DNA from: Rhodocyclaceae bacterium
Lineage (GTDB): Bacteria; Pseudomonadota; Gammaproteobacteria; Burkholderiales; Rhodocyclaceae
Direction: 5' to 3'
Length of the DNA stretch: 39,692 bases
NCBI GenBank assembly: GCA_905339315.1
Contig: CAJPFL010000041.1
Span: 1-39,692 of the forward strand
Below, piece after piece: positions 8,657 to 20,229 of this stretch; position 1 is the stretch's first letter; each line of letters starts with the position of its first letter. The position numbers and the translations under genes are program-made. Under the pieces are notes generated by a model. The model worked only from the letters and a program-made list of their open reading frames with translations, had not been told where the DNA came from and did no database searches.

Positions 8657-10219
8657 CTACTCCCACTCGATGGTCGCCGGCGGCTTGCCGGAGATGTCGT
8701 AGACCACGCGGTTGATGCCGCGCACCTCGTTGATGATGCGGTTGGACACCTTGGCCAGCAGGCTGTAGGGCAACTCCGCCCACTGGGCCGTCATGAAGTC
8801 CTGGGTCTGCACGGCGCGCAGGGCCACCACGTTTTCGTAGGTGCGGCCGTCGCCCATGACGCCGACGGAACGCACCGGCAGGAAGACGGCGAAGGCCTGG
8901 GAGGTCTTGTCGTACCACTCGGCCGCACGCAGCTCGTCGATGAAGATGGCGTCGGCGCGGCGCAACAGGTCGGCGTATTCACGCTTCACTTCGCCGAGGA
9001 TGCGCACGCCCAGGCCGGGGCCCGGGAAGGGATGGCGATACACCATGTCGTGCGGCAGGCCGAGTGCGACACCGAGTTCGCGCACCTCGTCCTTGAACAG
9101 CTCGCGCAGGGGCTCCAGCAGCTTGAGGTGCAGGGTGTCCGGCAGGCCGCCGACATTGTGGTGCGACTTGATGGTGTGGGCCTTCTTGGTCTTGGCGCCG
9201 GCGGATTCGATCACGTCCGGGTAGATGGTGCCTTGCGCCAGCCACTTGGCTTTCGGCAGCTTCTGCGCCTCTGCCTGAAACACCTCGACAAAGTCAGCCC
9301 CGATGATGCGGCGTTTCCGTTCGGGCTCGGTGACACCGGCCAGCTTGCCGAGGAACTGATCGGCAGCATCGACATGGATGACCTTGACGCCAAGGCTGCG
9401 GGCGAAGGTTTTCATCACCTGTTCCGCCTCGTTCAGGCGCAGCAGGCCGTTGTCGACGAAGACGCAGGTGAGCTGGTCGCCGATGGCGCGATGGATCAGC
9501 GCCGCCGCCACCGAGGAATCGACGCCGCCGGACAGGCCGAGGATCACCTCCTCCGTCCCGACCTGCGCGCGAATTTTTTCGACGGCTTCGTCGATGTAGT
9601 CCGGCATGTTCCAGTCGCCGGTGCAGCCGCAGATGTCCAGCACGAAGCGGGCAATGATCGCTTTGCCTTGGATGGTATGGGTGACCTCGGGGTGGAACTG
9701 GACGCCGTAGAAGCGACGCGCCTCGTCGGCCATGCCGGTAATGGGTGTCGACTCATTGCTGGCGATGACCTTGAAGCCCTGCGGCAGTTCGGTCACCTTG
9801 TCGCCGTGGCTCATCCAAACGTCGAGCAGGCCGTGGCCTGCAGCATTGACGCTGTCCTGGATGCCTTCCAGCAGCTTGGAGTGGCCGCGGGCGCGGATTT
9901 CCGCATAGCCGAACTCGCGTTTCTTGGCGCCTTCCACCTTGCCGCCCAGTTGCACGGCCATGGTCTGCATGCCGTAGCAGATGCCCAGGACCGGTACGCC
10001 CAGTTCGAAAACAACCTGGGCGGCGCGGTAGGCTTCCTCTTCATAAACCGAGTTCGGTCCGCCGGAGAGGATGATGCCGACGGGTGCGAACTCGCGGATG
10101 AAGGCTTCGGAAACATCATAGGGATGCAGTTCGCAATAGACCTGCTGCTCGCGCACGCGGCGGGCGATCAACTGCGAATACTGGGCGCCGAAATCGAGGA
10201 TGAGTATCTTTTTGTGCAT
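8657..10219 (-). CDS. guaA: GMP synthase (glutamine-hydrolysing)
   Basis: 520 aa. It converts XMP to GMP using ATP and glutamine. The class I amidotransferase domain has the nucleophile C81 in GICYGMQTM and the HPE part of the triad in [10 protein letters not shown]. The ATP-pyrophosphatase domain starts near residue 220 with the PP-loop [14 protein letters not shown]. The C-terminal dimerisation domain ends with the typical KPPATIEWE. It lies 23 bp after guaB, forming the guaBA operon, and ends 6 bp from the convergent FAH gene, leaving no room for a terminator between them. Confidence 0.97.
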   Translation of the reverse strand: MHKKILILDFGAQYSQLIARRVREQQVYCELHPYDVSEAFIREFAPVGIILSGGPNSVYEEEAYRAAQVVFELGVPVLGICYGMQTMAVQLGGKVEGAKKREFGYAEIRARGHSKLLEGIQDSVNAAGHGLLDVWMSHGDKVTELPQGFKVIASNESTPITGMADEARRFYGVQFHPEVTHTIQGKAIIARFVLDICGCTGDWNMPDYIDEAVEKIRAQVGTEEVILGLSGGVDSSVAAALIHRAIGDQLTCVFVDNGLLRLNEAEQVMKTFARSLGVKVIHVDAADQFLGKLAGVTEPERKRRIIGADFVEVFQAEAQKLPKAKWLAQGTIYPDVIESAGAKTKKAHTIKSHHNVGGLPDTLHLKLLEPLRELFKDEVRELGVALGLPHDMVYRHPFPGPGLGVRILGEVKREYADLLRRADAIFIDELRAAEWYDKTSQAFAVFLPVRSVGVMGDGRTYENVVALRAVQTQDFMTAQWAELPYSLLAKVSNRIINEVRGINRVVYDISGKPPATIEWE

Positions 10220-10242
10220 GACTGAAACGCCCGCAGGGGGCC

Positions 10243-12220
<1,978 letters not shown>

Positions 12221-12221
<1 letters not shown>

Positions 12222-12243
12222 CTAGCGCCGCCGACCCGCTAGC
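12221..12243. repeat. Inverted repeat across the DUF4124/rnfH convergent ends
   Basis: A perfect 7-bp inverted repeat, GCTAGCG at 12221-12227 and CGCTAGC at 12237-12243 with a 9-nt loop, overlaps the stop codons of both convergent genes. It may mark transcript ends, but there is no T-run on either strand, so intrinsic termination is doubtful. Confidence 0.35.
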
Positions 12244-12556
12244 CCTCTAGGTCCCCGCCCCCCTTCTTCATCGCCTTGCCCTCCTCGGCCCGCTGCTTGC
12301 GGACTTCCTTCGGATCGGCGATCAGCGGCCGGTAGATCTCGACACGATCCCGGTCGCGCAATGGCGCATCGAGCCTGGTGAGCTTGCCGAAAACCCCGAC
12401 CTTGTTCTTCGCCAGATCGATCTCGGGATGCCTTTGCCTCAGCCCGGAGGCATCAATGGCCTGTTGCACGGTGCTGCCTGCTGGCAGTTTCAGATGCACC
12501 AGCTCCTGTTTTTGCGACAGTGCATAGGCGATTTCGATCGAAAGTGATTCAGCCAT
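12239..12556 (-). CDS. rnfH: RnfH family protein (RatB)
   Basis: 105 aa from ATG 12556 (MAESLSIEIAYAL). The frame stays open upstream but that part only shadows ratA. The beta-grasp, ubiquitin-like fold is indicated by VHLKLPAGSTVQQAIDASGL, VGVFGKLTRLDAPLRDRDRVEIYRPL and the polar tail EVRKQRAEEGKAMKKGG. The start overlaps the ratA end by 8 bp. RnfH/RatB is widely linked to ratA and smpB, but its biochemical role is not established; a toxin-antitoxin partnership has been proposed and is disputed. Confidence 0.9.
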   Translation of the reverse strand: MAESLSIEIAYALSQKQELVHLKLPAGSTVQQAIDASGLRQRHPEIDLAKNKVGVFGKLTRLDAPLRDRDRVEIYRPLIADPKEVRKQRAEEGKAMKKGGGDLEG

Positions 12557-12989
12557 TTTGCGCATAGACCTGACTCGCCCGGCGAACGAACGAATCGACA
12601 AAGGTGTTGGCAATATGGTGGAAGACCGGCCCCAATGCCTTCTCCAGCAGCTTGCTGGCGAATTCGTAATGGAGCTGGAACTCGACTTTGCAGGCGGTTT
12701 CGCCGAGTGGCTTGAAATGCCAGCAGCCATCGAGGTGTTCGAAGGGGCCGTGTCGCAGGTTGATCTTCATGAAAAACGGGGCTTCCTTGTCGTTCTCCGT
12801 GGAGAAATCCGCCTTGATGCCATGATAGTTGATGTGCAGCGTCGCGACGGTCTTGGCCTCGTCGCGATGGATCAGTTCGGTGCCCCCGCACCAGGGCAGA
12901 AACCGGGGATACTCCTCGACCCGGTCTACGAGATGGAACATCTGTCCGACGCTGTACTCGACCAGGACGGACTTCCTGACTTCGGCCAT
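12549..12989 (-). CDS. ratA: RatA-like START/cyclase-family protein
   Basis: 146 aa from ATG 12989; a GTG at 12998 would add three residues (MAN) and cannot be excluded because neither start has a clear ribosome site. The START/polyketide-cyclase fold is marked by MAEVRKSVLVEYSVGQMFHLV, VEEYPRFLPWCGGTEL and FKPLGETACKVEFQLHYEF. E. coli RatA was reported to block 70S assembly, while eukaryotic COQ10 relatives handle ubiquinone; either role is possible here. It is divergent from smpB and overlaps rnfH. Confidence 0.9.
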   Translation of the reverse strand: MAEVRKSVLVEYSVGQMFHLVDRVEEYPRFLPWCGGTELIHRDEAKTVATLHINYHGIKADFSTENDKEAPFFMKINLRHGPFEHLDGCWHFKPLGETACKVEFQLHYEFASKLLEKALGPVFHHIANTFVDSFVRRASQVYAQNG

Positions 12990-13036
12990 GTTTGCCACAT
13001 GCTATAGAATCACGCGAATTCTAGCGCAAAGCCATC

Positions 13037-13483
13037 ATGAGCATTGTTGACAACAAGAAGGCCTTCCACGACTATTTCATCGAGGAACGCTTCGAGGCGG
13101 GCCTCGTCCTGGAAGGCTGGGAAGTCAAGGCGATCCGCGCCGGGCGGGCGCAGATCAAGGAAGCCTACGTCATCCTTCGGGGCGGGGAGGTTTTCCTGAT
13201 TGGTTGCCATATCAGTCCGCTGCCGACGGCCTCGACCCACATCCAGCCCGATCCGGTTCGCACGCGCAAGCTGCTGTTGAATGCCGCAGAGATCAGCAAG
13301 CTGATCGGCAAGGTCGAGCGCGCCGGCTATGCCCTGGTGCCGCTCGACCTGCATTTCACCAAGGGGCGCGTGAAAATCGCCATCGGGCTCGCCCATGGCA
13401 AGAAACAGCACGACAAGCGGGACACGGAGAAGAAGCGCGACTGGGAGCGCGAAAAGCAGCGCCTGATGCGGGTCAGGGCTTGA
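13037..13483 (+). CDS. smpB: SsrA-binding protein SmpB
   Basis: 148 aa. SmpB binds tmRNA and brings it to stalled ribosomes for trans-translation. The family signatures are [28 protein letters not shown]-like residues 9-36, [29 protein letters not shown] and the basic C-terminal tail ([25 protein letters not shown]) that enters the mRNA channel. The ratA-rnfH pair is divergent, a conserved neighbourhood. Its last 11 bases overlap the end of the convergent slipin gene. The tmRNA gene is not in this window. Confidence 0.96.
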   Translation: MSIVDNKKAFHDYFIEERFEAGLVLEGWEVKAIRAGRAQIKEAYVILRGGEVFLIGCHISPLPTASTHIQPDPVRTRKLLLNAAEISKLIGKVERAGYALVPLDLHFTKGRVKIAIGLAHGKKQHDKRDTEKKRDWEREKQRLMRVRA

Positions 13484-14330
13484 ACTTGCCCAGTACGCCG
13501 CGTATCGTTTCCTGAATGTCGGCCGGCAATACGACCATCTTGGCATTCTCGGATCCCGCCAGGTGGGTGATCGCAGTGATGTACCTTTCCCCCAGCAGGT
13601 AGAGCATCGGCGTGTCGCGGTCGCCGATCGCCTGTGCGACGCGCTTGATTGCCTCCGACGACGCCTCCGCCAGCGTCACCTGGGCTTCCGCGTCGCGCCG
13701 GGCGGATTCGACGCGCGCCTCGGCCTGCAGGATCATCGACTGCTTCTCTCCTTCGGCCCGCGTCACCATGGCCTTGCGTTCCCGTTCCGCGGATGCCTGT
13801 AATTCCATGGCCTTCTGCATCGAGGCAGACGGCTTGATGTCCTGGATTTCCACCGATTTCACCGTCAGGCCCCAATCGACCGCTTCGTCGGCGATGCTCT
13901 CGCGCAGGCGGACCTTGATCTTGTCCCGGCTGGACAGCGCCTGGTCCAGGTCCATCTCGCCGGTGATGGAACGCAGGGTGGTCATGATCAGGTTGCGGAT
14001 CGCCTCGGAGAAATCGACCACGCCATAGACGGCCTTCACCGGATCGGTCACCTTGATGAAGGCGATGGCATTGGTGAGGATTACTGCGTTGTCCCTGGTG
14101 ATGACCTCCTGCTCCTGCACGTCGAGGATGATGTCCTTGGTCACCAGCCTGTAGGCGATGCGGTCGAGGTAGGGAATGATGATGTTGAGGCCAGGATGGA
14201 GGGTGCCATGGTACTTGCCCAGGCGCTCGACGATCCATTCCTCTCCCTGGGGAATGATGCGTACGCCCTTCCAGACCGTGACCAGCGCGAAGGCGAGAAT
14301 TGCTACGACAACGATGAATCCAGCGCTCAT
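13473..14330 (-). CDS. SPFH-domain membrane protein (slipin/QmcA-like)
   Basis: 285 aa. An N-terminal membrane segment (about residues 3-22) is followed by an SPFH/Band 7 domain ([35 protein letters not shown]) and a charged, alanine-rich helical region about 165-230 ([27 protein letters not shown]). Such proteins form large ring or cage oligomers in lipid microdomains. It lies 9 bp after nfeD, the usual partner pair. The name qmcA would fit, though slipin subfamilies are hard to separate by eye. Confidence 0.92.
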   Translation of the reverse strand: MSAGFIVVVAILAFALVTVWKGVRIIPQGEEWIVERLGKYHGTLHPGLNIIIPYLDRIAYRLVTKDIILDVQEQEVITRDNAVILTNAIAFIKVTDPVKAVYGVVDFSEAIRNLIMTTLRSITGEMDLDQALSSRDKIKVRLRESIADEAVDWGLTVKSVEIQDIKPSASMQKAMELQASAERERKAMVTRAEGEKQSMILQAEARVESARRDAEAQVTLAEASSEAIKRVAQAIGDRDTPMLYLLGERYITAITHLAGSENAKMVVLPADIQETIRGVLGKFKP

Positions 14331-14339
14331 GATTCCCCC

Positions 14340-14783
14340 TTAAGCCTTGCCAACCTTGAGAAAACTGCCCTCGATACCGAGCACCTTGACGCGCTCGCCC
14401 GACTTGATCACTTCGTCCGAGATGCATTCCCAGCTCTCAGAGCCGACGAGCGGCTTCTGGAAACGTACCTGTCCCTTCTGGTAAGGCTCGACGTCGCGGG
14501 TCAGCATGCCGACCTCGCCGACGATGTTCGAGTCCGACATGCCGATCCGGGTCTTGTGCATGCCGGGCTTGAAGATGCGGAACCAGATCACGACCATCGC
14601 CACCGAGGCGACCGTCCAGGTCAGCAGCTGTGCGGTCAGACCCAGGGAGGGCGCAACCAGCACGACAACCGAGACCAGCAAAGCGCCCAGCCCGAACCAG
14701 ACGATAAAGAATGCCGGCACTGCCAGTTCCGCAATGATCAGCCCGATACCCAATACAGCCCAGTGCCACCATTCGGGTTGCAT
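14340..14783 (-). CDS. NfeD-like membrane protein
   Basis: 147 aa from ATG 14783, chosen because GGAGG sits five bases upstream of it; an in-frame ATG at 14795 has no ribosome site. Two or three hydrophobic segments fill about residues 5-75 (HWAVLGIGLIIAELAVPAFFIVWFGLGALLVSVVVL), followed by a soluble OB-fold domain (VGEVGMLTRDV, GQVRFQKPLVGSESWEC, GERVKVLGIEGSFLKV). NfeD proteins accompany slipins and help organise membrane domains; this is the short form without a protease domain. It lies between trmH and the slipin gene. Confidence 0.92.
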   Translation of the reverse strand: MQPEWWHWAVLGIGLIIAELAVPAFFIVWFGLGALLVSVVVLVAPSLGLTAQLLTWTVASVAMVVIWFRIFKPGMHKTRIGMSDSNIVGEVGMLTRDVEPYQKGQVRFQKPLVGSESWECISDEVIKSGERVKVLGIEGSFLKVGKA

Positions 14784-14797
14784 GCCTGCCTCCATGT

Positions 14798-15610
14798 TTA
14801 TTTGCCCTGTTCCACCAGATGCATTCTAGCCCCAGCCGCTTTCTGCCGCACCTCCTCGAACAGGCAGATGGCGGTTGCCGCTGCGACGTTGAGGGATTCG
14901 ACCTTGCCGGGCATGGGAATCCGGACGGCCTGCCGGGACAGGGTAGCCGTTGCCTCCGTCAGCCCGCTCCCCTCGTTGCCGAATATCCACGCCACCGGTC
15001 CGGTCAGGTCCAACTCGTAGATCGTCTTCGCTGCATCCAGCCTCGTAGACACGCTGATGCCAGTGAAGCCTCCGATCACCTGATCGAGTGCGGCGTGCTC
15101 TTGAATGCGCAACAGGAAATGCGCGCCCATGGCGGCACGCAGGACGCGCGGAGACCAGGCCTGGGCGCAGCCGGGACCGAGAAAAACCTCGGGGATGCCG
15201 GCTGCCGCCGCCGTACGCAAAATCGACCCCAGATTGCCTGTGTCCTGAATGGCTTCGAGCAGGACGCAGGAATTCCTGATCGCGGGTGCAGGTTGCGGCT
15301 GCGGAATGCGGATCAGGGCGAGAATGCCGGTCGGCGTGGTGACCGGACTGACTTTGCCGAACAGGGCATCATCGAAGACATGCGGTTCGAGCTGCGGATG
15401 CCGGGCCAGAATTTTACGGATGTCAGCCTGTTGCGAGCCGCTCTCGCTGACAGCCAACAGTTCCGGCGGGCCGAAACGGTCCAACCAGGCCGTGACGAGA
15501 TGGATGCCGTCGAGCACGGTCTTGCCCTGCTTGCGCCGCTCGCGTGAGGATTCCACCAGCAGCCGCAACTGCTTGAACGTGGCGTTGTCCCTGGAAGTGA
15601 TTCTTTTCAT
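14798..15610 (-). CDS. TrmH/SpoU family RNA 2'-O-methyltransferase
   Basis: 270 aa from ATG 15610 (MKRITSRDNATFKQLRLL); an ATG at 15634 adds eight residues. An N-terminal SpoU substrate-binding domain (to about residue 105) precedes the knotted SPOUT catalytic domain. The three SpoU motifs are visible: DTGNLGSILRTAAAAGI, AWIFGNEGSGL and VRIPMPGKVESLNVAAA. The enzyme transfers a methyl group from S-adenosylmethionine to a ribose in rRNA or tRNA; the exact target is not clear. It follows rnhB after 76 bp, the widest gap in this part of the cluster. Confidence 0.92.
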   Translation of the reverse strand: MKRITSRDNATFKQLRLLVESSRERRKQGKTVLDGIHLVTAWLDRFGPPELLAVSESGSQQADIRKILARHPQLEPHVFDDALFGKVSPVTTPTGILALIRIPQPQPAPAIRNSCVLLEAIQDTGNLGSILRTAAAAGIPEVFLGPGCAQAWSPRVLRAAMGAHFLLRIQEHAALDQVIGGFTGISVSTRLDAAKTIYELDLTGPVAWIFGNEGSGLTEATATLSRQAVRIPMPGKVESLNVAAATAICLFEEVRQKAAGARMHLVEQGK

Positions 15611-15686
15611 CGTTGTCAAAAATATAGTGGCCATTCCATGGCTGCGGCCAACCCATGGCGATCAGTTCGCGGCTGCTGACTGCGTT

Positions 15687-16274
15687 TCAGGCCTTGCCGA
15701 GCAAATTTCGCACAGGGGCGAAGCTGCGACGGTAAATCCCTATGACGCCATGCTCGCGCAAGGCAGCAAGGTGGGCCGCCGTAGGATATCCCTTATGCCG
15801 GTCGAGGCCATACTGGGGATGCAACCCATGAAGGCGAAGCATTTCGGCGTCGCGTGCGGTCTTGGCCAGGATGGAGGCAGCGGAAATGGCAGCCACGGTG
15901 CTGTCCCCCTTCACGACAGCCCGGACAGGAAACTCGAGGCAGGGACAATGCGTGCCATCAACCAGAACCTCGTCCGGCAGCCGCGCCAGTCCCTGCACGG
16001 CCCGGCACATCGCCAGCAATGCCGCCTGCAGGATGTTCAGGGCATCTATTTCCTCGACCGAGGCACTGGCGACCGCCCAGGCCAGGGCGCGTTCGCGGAT
16101 CAGCGGCGCCAGCCTGTCTCGAGCTTTTTCGGTCAACTTCTTCGAGTCGGCCAGCCCCTCCACGGGATTGTTGGCATCAAGAATCACTGCAGCGGCAAAC
16201 ACCGGGCCAGCCAGCGGCCCCCTGCCTGCTTCGTCGACCCCGCAGATCAGACGGCCAGCGGTGCCCAGGATCAT
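15687..16274 (-). CDS. rnhB: Ribonuclease HII
   Basis: 195 aa. It cuts RNA in RNA-DNA hybrids and single ribonucleotides embedded in DNA. The DEDD active site is visible: D14 and E15 in [16 protein letters not shown], then Asp in LVDGTHCP and in [20 protein letters not shown] is also typical. Its ATG overlaps the lpxB stop (ATGA). The lpxA-lpxB-rnhB order is conserved in many proteobacteria. Confidence 0.96.
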   Translation of the reverse strand: MILGTAGRLICGVDEAGRGPLAGPVFAAAVILDANNPVEGLADSKKLTEKARDRLAPLIRERALAWAVASASVEEIDALNILQAALLAMCRAVQGLARLPDEVLVDGTHCPCLEFPVRAVVKGDSTVAAISAASILAKTARDAEMLRLHGLHPQYGLDRHKGYPTAAHLAALREHGVIGIYRRSFAPVRNLLGKA

Positions 16275-17428
16275 GCGGCTGTCCTGATCAGGTAGGGCAT
16301 GATCGCCTCTGCCGCCCGCTCGGCCGAGTTCAGCCGCAACTTTTCATGCAAATTGGTGAAAATGCCGGCGATGCGCCGGCTGGTTTCCTGATCCTCCACG
16401 AGGTTGCCCAGCGCCTGGGCCAGATTCTCAGGCGTTGCATCGTCCTGCAGAAATTCCGGGACGACAAAACACGCTGACAATATGTTCGGCAAAGCGATCC
16501 AGGGCTGATACTGCATGCGTCGCATCAATCGCCAGGACCAGGGCGACATGCGGTAGGCGACAACCATGGGTTTTTTCAGAAGCGCAGCTTCGAGGGTTGC
16601 CGTCCCGCTGGCGACCAGCACCCCGTCAGCAACCGCCATTGCGTCCTGGGCATGGCCAAACAGGCGCGTAATTGGCAGTCCCTGGGCCGACAGCTTGTAG
16701 AGTGCGAGTTCAAACATGTCCCGTGTCTCGCGCGTAGCCAGTGGCACGAGAAACCGCGCCGCGGGAAAGCGCTGGTTCAGGCATTTGGCTGTCTCGATGA
16801 AGGTTTCGGCCATGTAGTGCAGTTCGGACTGCCTGCTCCCGGGCAGGAGCGCAAAGACGACCTGATCCACCGGAATGCCGAGTTTCTCGCGCAACGCCGC
16901 GCGGTTGACTTCGACAGGGATGACGTCCGCCAGCGGATGGCCGACATAACTGACGGGGATGTTGTTGCGTCGATAGATTTCTTCCTCGAACGGGAACAAT
17001 GCCAGCATGCGGGACACGGATTGGGCGATGCCGCGGATGCGGCCGCCACGCCAGGCCCAGATGGAGGGGCTCACGTAGTGGATCGCCGGAATGCCACGCG
17101 CCTTGAGGCGCTTCTCCAGATGAAGATTGAAATCCGGCGCATCGACACCGATGAATGCGTGCGGCGGATCGCTGAGCATGGCGGAGAGCAACTTGCTGCG
17201 AATGCCGGCGATTTCGCGATAATGCTTGAGCACTTCGGCGTAACCGCGCACCGCGAGTTTTTCGGCGGGGAACAGCGCCTGAAAGCCGACGGCCTGCATT
17301 TTGGGGCCGCCGATGCCGAAAAAGCGCGCATCGGGAAGCCTTTTCTTCAGGGACTGGATCAGCAGGCTGGCAAGCAGGTCACCGGAAGCCTCCCCGGCGA
17401 CCATCGCGATTCGGATTGTCTGTGACAC
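16271..17428 (-). CDS. lpxB: Lipid-A-disaccharide synthase
   Basis: 385 aa, GTG start at 17428. It joins UDP-2,3-diacylglucosamine and lipid X to make the lipid A disaccharide at the inner membrane face. The GT19 signature [14 protein letters not shown] lies at residues 10-23. Other typical stretches are [41 protein letters not shown] and [23 protein letters not shown]. It follows lpxA by 9 bp and overlaps rnhB by 4 bp. Confidence 0.97.
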   Translation of the reverse strand: MSQTIRIAMVAGEASGDLLASLLIQSLKKRLPDARFFGIGGPKMQAVGFQALFPAEKLAVRGYAEVLKHYREIAGIRSKLLSAMLSDPPHAFIGVDAPDFNLHLEKRLKARGIPAIHYVSPSIWAWRGGRIRGIAQSVSRMLALFPFEEEIYRRNNIPVSYVGHPLADVIPVEVNRAALREKLGIPVDQVVFALLPGSRQSELHYMAETFIETAKCLNQRFPAARFLVPLATRETRDMFELALYKLSAQGLPITRLFGHAQDAMAVADGVLVASGTATLEAALLKKPMVVAYRMSPWSWRLMRRMQYQPWIALPNILSACFVVPEFLQDDATPENLAQALGNLVEDQETSRRIAGIFTNLHEKLRLNSAERAAEAIMPYLIRTAA

Positions 17429-17437
17429 GGACAGGCT

Positions 17438-18220
17438 CTATCTGATGATGCCTCTGCCAGGTTCGGAGAGAAATTCGGCCAGCAGGGACAGCGCAGGCTG
17501 GCTTTCGGCTTCCCCGCTAATTTTCAAACGCGCCTCCTCCAGCGCCATGCCGGAGCGATAGATCAGCTTGTAGGCCCGCTTCACGGCAGAGATGGCGTCG
17601 CTGCTGAAGCCGCGACGCCGCAGCCCTTCCGAATTGATGCCGAATGGCTTGGCGGTATTGCCGGCGGCTATGACGTAGGGCGGCAGGTCCTGGAGGAGGA
17701 CGGTGCCTACCGCCGTCATGCTGTGCGCACCGACGCGCGCGAATTGGTGCACCCCGGTGAAGCCGCCCAGGATGGCATGGTCCCCGACGTGGACATGGCC
17801 CGCCAGCTGTGCATTGTTGGCAAAGATGGTGTGGTTGCCGATCTGGCAGTCATGTGCCAGGTGGACATAGGCCATGATCCAGTTGTCCGAGCCCAGGCGG
17901 GTAACGCCAGCGTCCTGCGCGGTGCCGCAATTGAAGGTACAGAATTCCCGGATTGTGTTGCGATCGCCGATCTCGAGCCGGGTCGGTTCGCCCGCGTACT
18001 TCTTGTCCTGCGGAACCTCACCCAGCGATGAGAACTGGAAAATGCGGTTGTCGCGGCCGATGCGGGTATGTCCATTGATCACGACATGCGGCCCGATCCA
18101 GGTCCCATCGCCGATCTCGGCGTGTTCGCCAATGATCGAATAGGCGCCGATGGAAACGCCGCTGCCAAGCCGCGCGCCGTCGTGGACGATCGCGGTCGGA
18201 TGGATAGCCGGCGCCTTCAT
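17438..18220 (-). CDS. lpxA: UDP-N-acetylglucosamine acyltransferase
   Basis: 260 aa from ATG 18220 ([19 protein letters not shown]), which overlaps the fabZ stop as ATGA. A start 21 bases earlier is open but not family-like. The left-handed beta-helix hexapeptide repeats fill the first two thirds. The catalytic His is H123 in [12 protein letters not shown], matching H125 of E. coli. It moves a hydroxyacyl chain from ACP to UDP-GlcNAc, the first step of lipid A synthesis. The chain-length ruler residue cannot be judged with confidence by eye. Confidence 0.97.
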   Translation of the reverse strand: MKAPAIHPTAIVHDGARLGSGVSIGAYSIIGEHAEIGDGTWIGPHVVINGHTRIGRDNRIFQFSSLGEVPQDKKYAGEPTRLEIGDRNTIREFCTFNCGTAQDAGVTRLGSDNWIMAYVHLAHDCQIGNHTIFANNAQLAGHVHVGDHAILGGFTGVHQFARVGAHSMTAVGTVLLQDLPPYVIAAGNTAKPFGINSEGLRRRGFSSDAISAVKRAYKLIYRSGMALEEARLKISGEAESQPALSLLAEFLSEPGRGIIR

Positions 18221-18663
18221 TCGATCGAACGCAAGGTGCACATGAGCTCCGCCTCGGCAGCGACCTGGTCATTCACTTTAGCCCGGGCGGCATATTTCCA
18301 GATGCTGTGCTTGCTCTTCAGGATAGAAACTTCGAGCACCAACTGGTCGCCCGGACTGACCGGCCGCTTGAAACGGGCACCATCAATGCCGACGAAGTAA
18401 TAGACCGACTTGTCGTCCGACTTGCCGCCCATCGTCTTGAAGGAGAGGATGGCCGCAGCCTGAGCCAGGGCTTCGACGACCAGCACGCCCGGCATGACCG
18501 GGTGGTGCGGGTAATGGCCGGGAAAAAAGGGCTCGTTGAAGCTGACGTTCTTCAAGGCGACGATGCGCTCTCCCGGGATGACTTCGAGGACACGGTCTAC
18601 CAGCAGCATGGGGTAGCGGTGGGGCAGATACTCAAGTATTTCGTGGATGTCCATCTGGCTCAA
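18217..18663 (-). CDS. fabZ: 3-hydroxyacyl-ACP dehydratase FabZ
   Basis: 148 aa hot-dog fold enzyme of fatty acid elongation. Catalytic H50 lies in [18 protein letters not shown] and E64 in [11 protein letters not shown]. It starts within the lpxD stop (4-bp overlap) and ends within the lpxA start. This placement lets the cell balance hydroxyacyl-ACP use between fatty acids and lipid A, as known in E. coli. Confidence 0.97.
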   Translation of the reverse strand: MSQMDIHEILEYLPHRYPMLLVDRVLEVIPGERIVALKNVSFNEPFFPGHYPHHPVMPGVLVVEALAQAAAILSFKTMGGKSDDKSVYYFVGIDGARFKRPVSPGDQLVLEVSILKSKHSIWKYAARAKVNDQVAAEAELMCTLRSIE

Positions 18664-19703
18664 TTTTCACTCTCCCATTTTGCGAATCTCGCTTCAAGTT
18701 GGCGAATTCTGATCGCCATGTCCTCCAGATGCCGCAAGCGGGCAGCATTCTTCATCCACTCCCGGTGCGGCTCAAACGGCATCGCGCCGGTATAGGTGCC
18801 AGGCTGGGTGATGGATTTCGTCACCAGCGTGGCCGACGAGATATTTACATCGTCTGCGATCGTCAGGTGGCCGAGAATCATCGCCGCTCCACCGAAGGTG
18901 CAACGTCTTCCGATGCGGGCACTGCCAGCCACGCCGACGCAGCCGGCCATGGCCGTATGGGCACCGATGCGCACGTTGTGACCGATCTGGATCAGATTGT
19001 CCAGCTTGACGCCGTCCTCGATCACGGTATCGCCAAGGGCCCCGCGGTCGATGGTCGTGTTTGCGCCGATCTCGACGTTATCGCCGATCAAGACCCGGCC
19101 GATCTGCGGAATCTTTACCCAGCTGCCGTCGCTTTCGCGCGCCATGCCGAAACCATCGGCGCCGATGACGGCTCCGGCGTGAATGATGGCATTCCTGCCG
19201 ATGACGCAACCCGGGTATACCGTGACATTGGCATGTAGCCGTGAGCCTTCTCCGATGATGGTGCCCCGGCCGACCACGCAGCCCGGCCCGATTACGGTGC
19301 CAGGTCCGATAAGCGCCTCGGCGTCAATGAAGGCATGCGCGCCAACGTGTGCATCCCCGGGGACGATCGCGGCAACAACCGCCGAGGGATGGATGCCCGC
19401 CTCGTCATGCCGAGGCGGGTTAAGCAACTGTGCAACCCGTGCATAGTAGGCATAGGGATTGGCGCAGATGATGTGGAAACCTGGGCAGGCGTTTGCAGCG
19501 GCAGGGGTTAGAACGACAGCGCCCGCCTTCGTGCCCTGGAGCTGCTGTCGAAACTTCGGATTGGCAAGAAAGGAAATCTGATCCGCTGTTGCCCGTTCCA
19601 GCGGAGCTACCTGGGTGATGCGTCGGGAGCCGTCGCCGACCAGTTCGCCGCCGAAGCGCGCAACGATCTCATCCAGTGAAAATCCGTCAGCGCGTTCGCT
19701 CAT
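18660..19703 (-). CDS. lpxD: UDP-3-O-acylglucosamine N-acyltransferase
   Basis: 347 aa. It adds the N-linked hydroxyacyl chain, the third step of lipid A synthesis. An N-terminal uridine-binding domain ([23 protein letters not shown]) precedes hexapeptide repeats of a left-handed beta helix. The catalytic His is in [17 protein letters not shown]. The final helix ([27 protein letters not shown]) is the expected trimer-stabilising or ACP-binding extension. It follows skp by 9 bp. Confidence 0.97.
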   Translation of the reverse strand: MSERADGFSLDEIVARFGGELVGDGSRRITQVAPLERATADQISFLANPKFRQQLQGTKAGAVVLTPAAANACPGFHIICANPYAYYARVAQLLNPPRHDEAGIHPSAVVAAIVPGDAHVGAHAFIDAEALIGPGTVIGPGCVVGRGTIIGEGSRLHANVTVYPGCVIGRNAIIHAGAVIGADGFGMARESDGSWVKIPQIGRVLIGDNVEIGANTTIDRGALGDTVIEDGVKLDNLIQIGHNVRIGAHTAMAGCVGVAGSARIGRRCTFGGAAMILGHLTIADDVNISSATLVTKSITQPGTYTGAMPFEPHREWMKNAARLRHLEDMAIRIRQLEARFAKWESEN

Positions 19704-19712
19704 GCATGTGCT

Positions 19713-20207
19713 TTACTTGCCGTCTGCCAGTGCCTTGATGACCTTCTCGGTGATGTCGAGCTTCGGCGAGGCATACACCGCCTCCTGCAGAATGACATCG
19801 TATTTTTCGGCCTCGGCTATTGCCTTGATCGCCTTGTTGGCCCGCTCAAGCACTGCGGCCAGCTCCTCGTTGCGACGCTGGTTGAGATCCTCGCGAAACT
19901 CACGCTGCTTGCGCTGAAAATCGCGGTTCAGGTCATTGAATTCGCGCTCCTTGTTGCGTTTCTCTGTTTCAGACATGGTGACTGCATTTTTTTCCAGGGA
20001 TTCCTGCGCGGCCTGCAGTTGTTTGGCAAGGCGCTGCATCTCCTGGTCGCGTTTTTCGAATTCCTTCTCGATCTTCTTCTGGGCGCGTACAGCTGGAGCC
20101 GCATCGCGGAAGATCTTCTCGGTATTGACGAAACCGATCTTGGTGTCGGCCCATGCCGGCACTGAAAGCAAAGCGACAAAGGTTAGTACTGCAAGCTTTT
20201 TCAACAT
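19713..20207 (-). CDS. skp: Periplasmic chaperone Skp/OmpH
   Basis: 164 aa from ATG 20207, which has AGGAG upstream. The signal peptide MLKKLAVLTFVALLSVPAWA is cleaved before DTKIGFV. The mature part has KIGFVNTEKIFRDAAPAV followed by a long coiled coil (about residues 40-115, rich in K/E/R/Q), the tentacle arms of the trimeric Skp. It holds unfolded outer-membrane proteins on the way to BamA, encoded just upstream with a 22-bp gap. Confidence 0.95.
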   Translation of the reverse strand: MLKKLAVLTFVALLSVPAWADTKIGFVNTEKIFRDAAPAVRAQKKIEKEFEKRDQEMQRLAKQLQAAQESLEKNAVTMSETEKRNKEREFNDLNRDFQRKQREFREDLNQRRNEELAAVLERANKAIKAIAEAEKYDVILQEAVYASPKLDITEKVIKALADGK

Positions 20208-20229
20208 AATTCTCCTGCGTATAAAGATC

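Noticed and set aside
9032-10225. 397-residue open frame antisense to guaA
   Set aside because: Composition artefact opposite a clearly identified gene; no ribosome site and no family-like motif.
12239-12998. ratA-rnfH as a toxin-antitoxin system of special interest
   Set aside because: The pair next to smpB is a conserved core arrangement, and the toxin role of RatA is disputed; nothing here suggests a mobile or unusual module.
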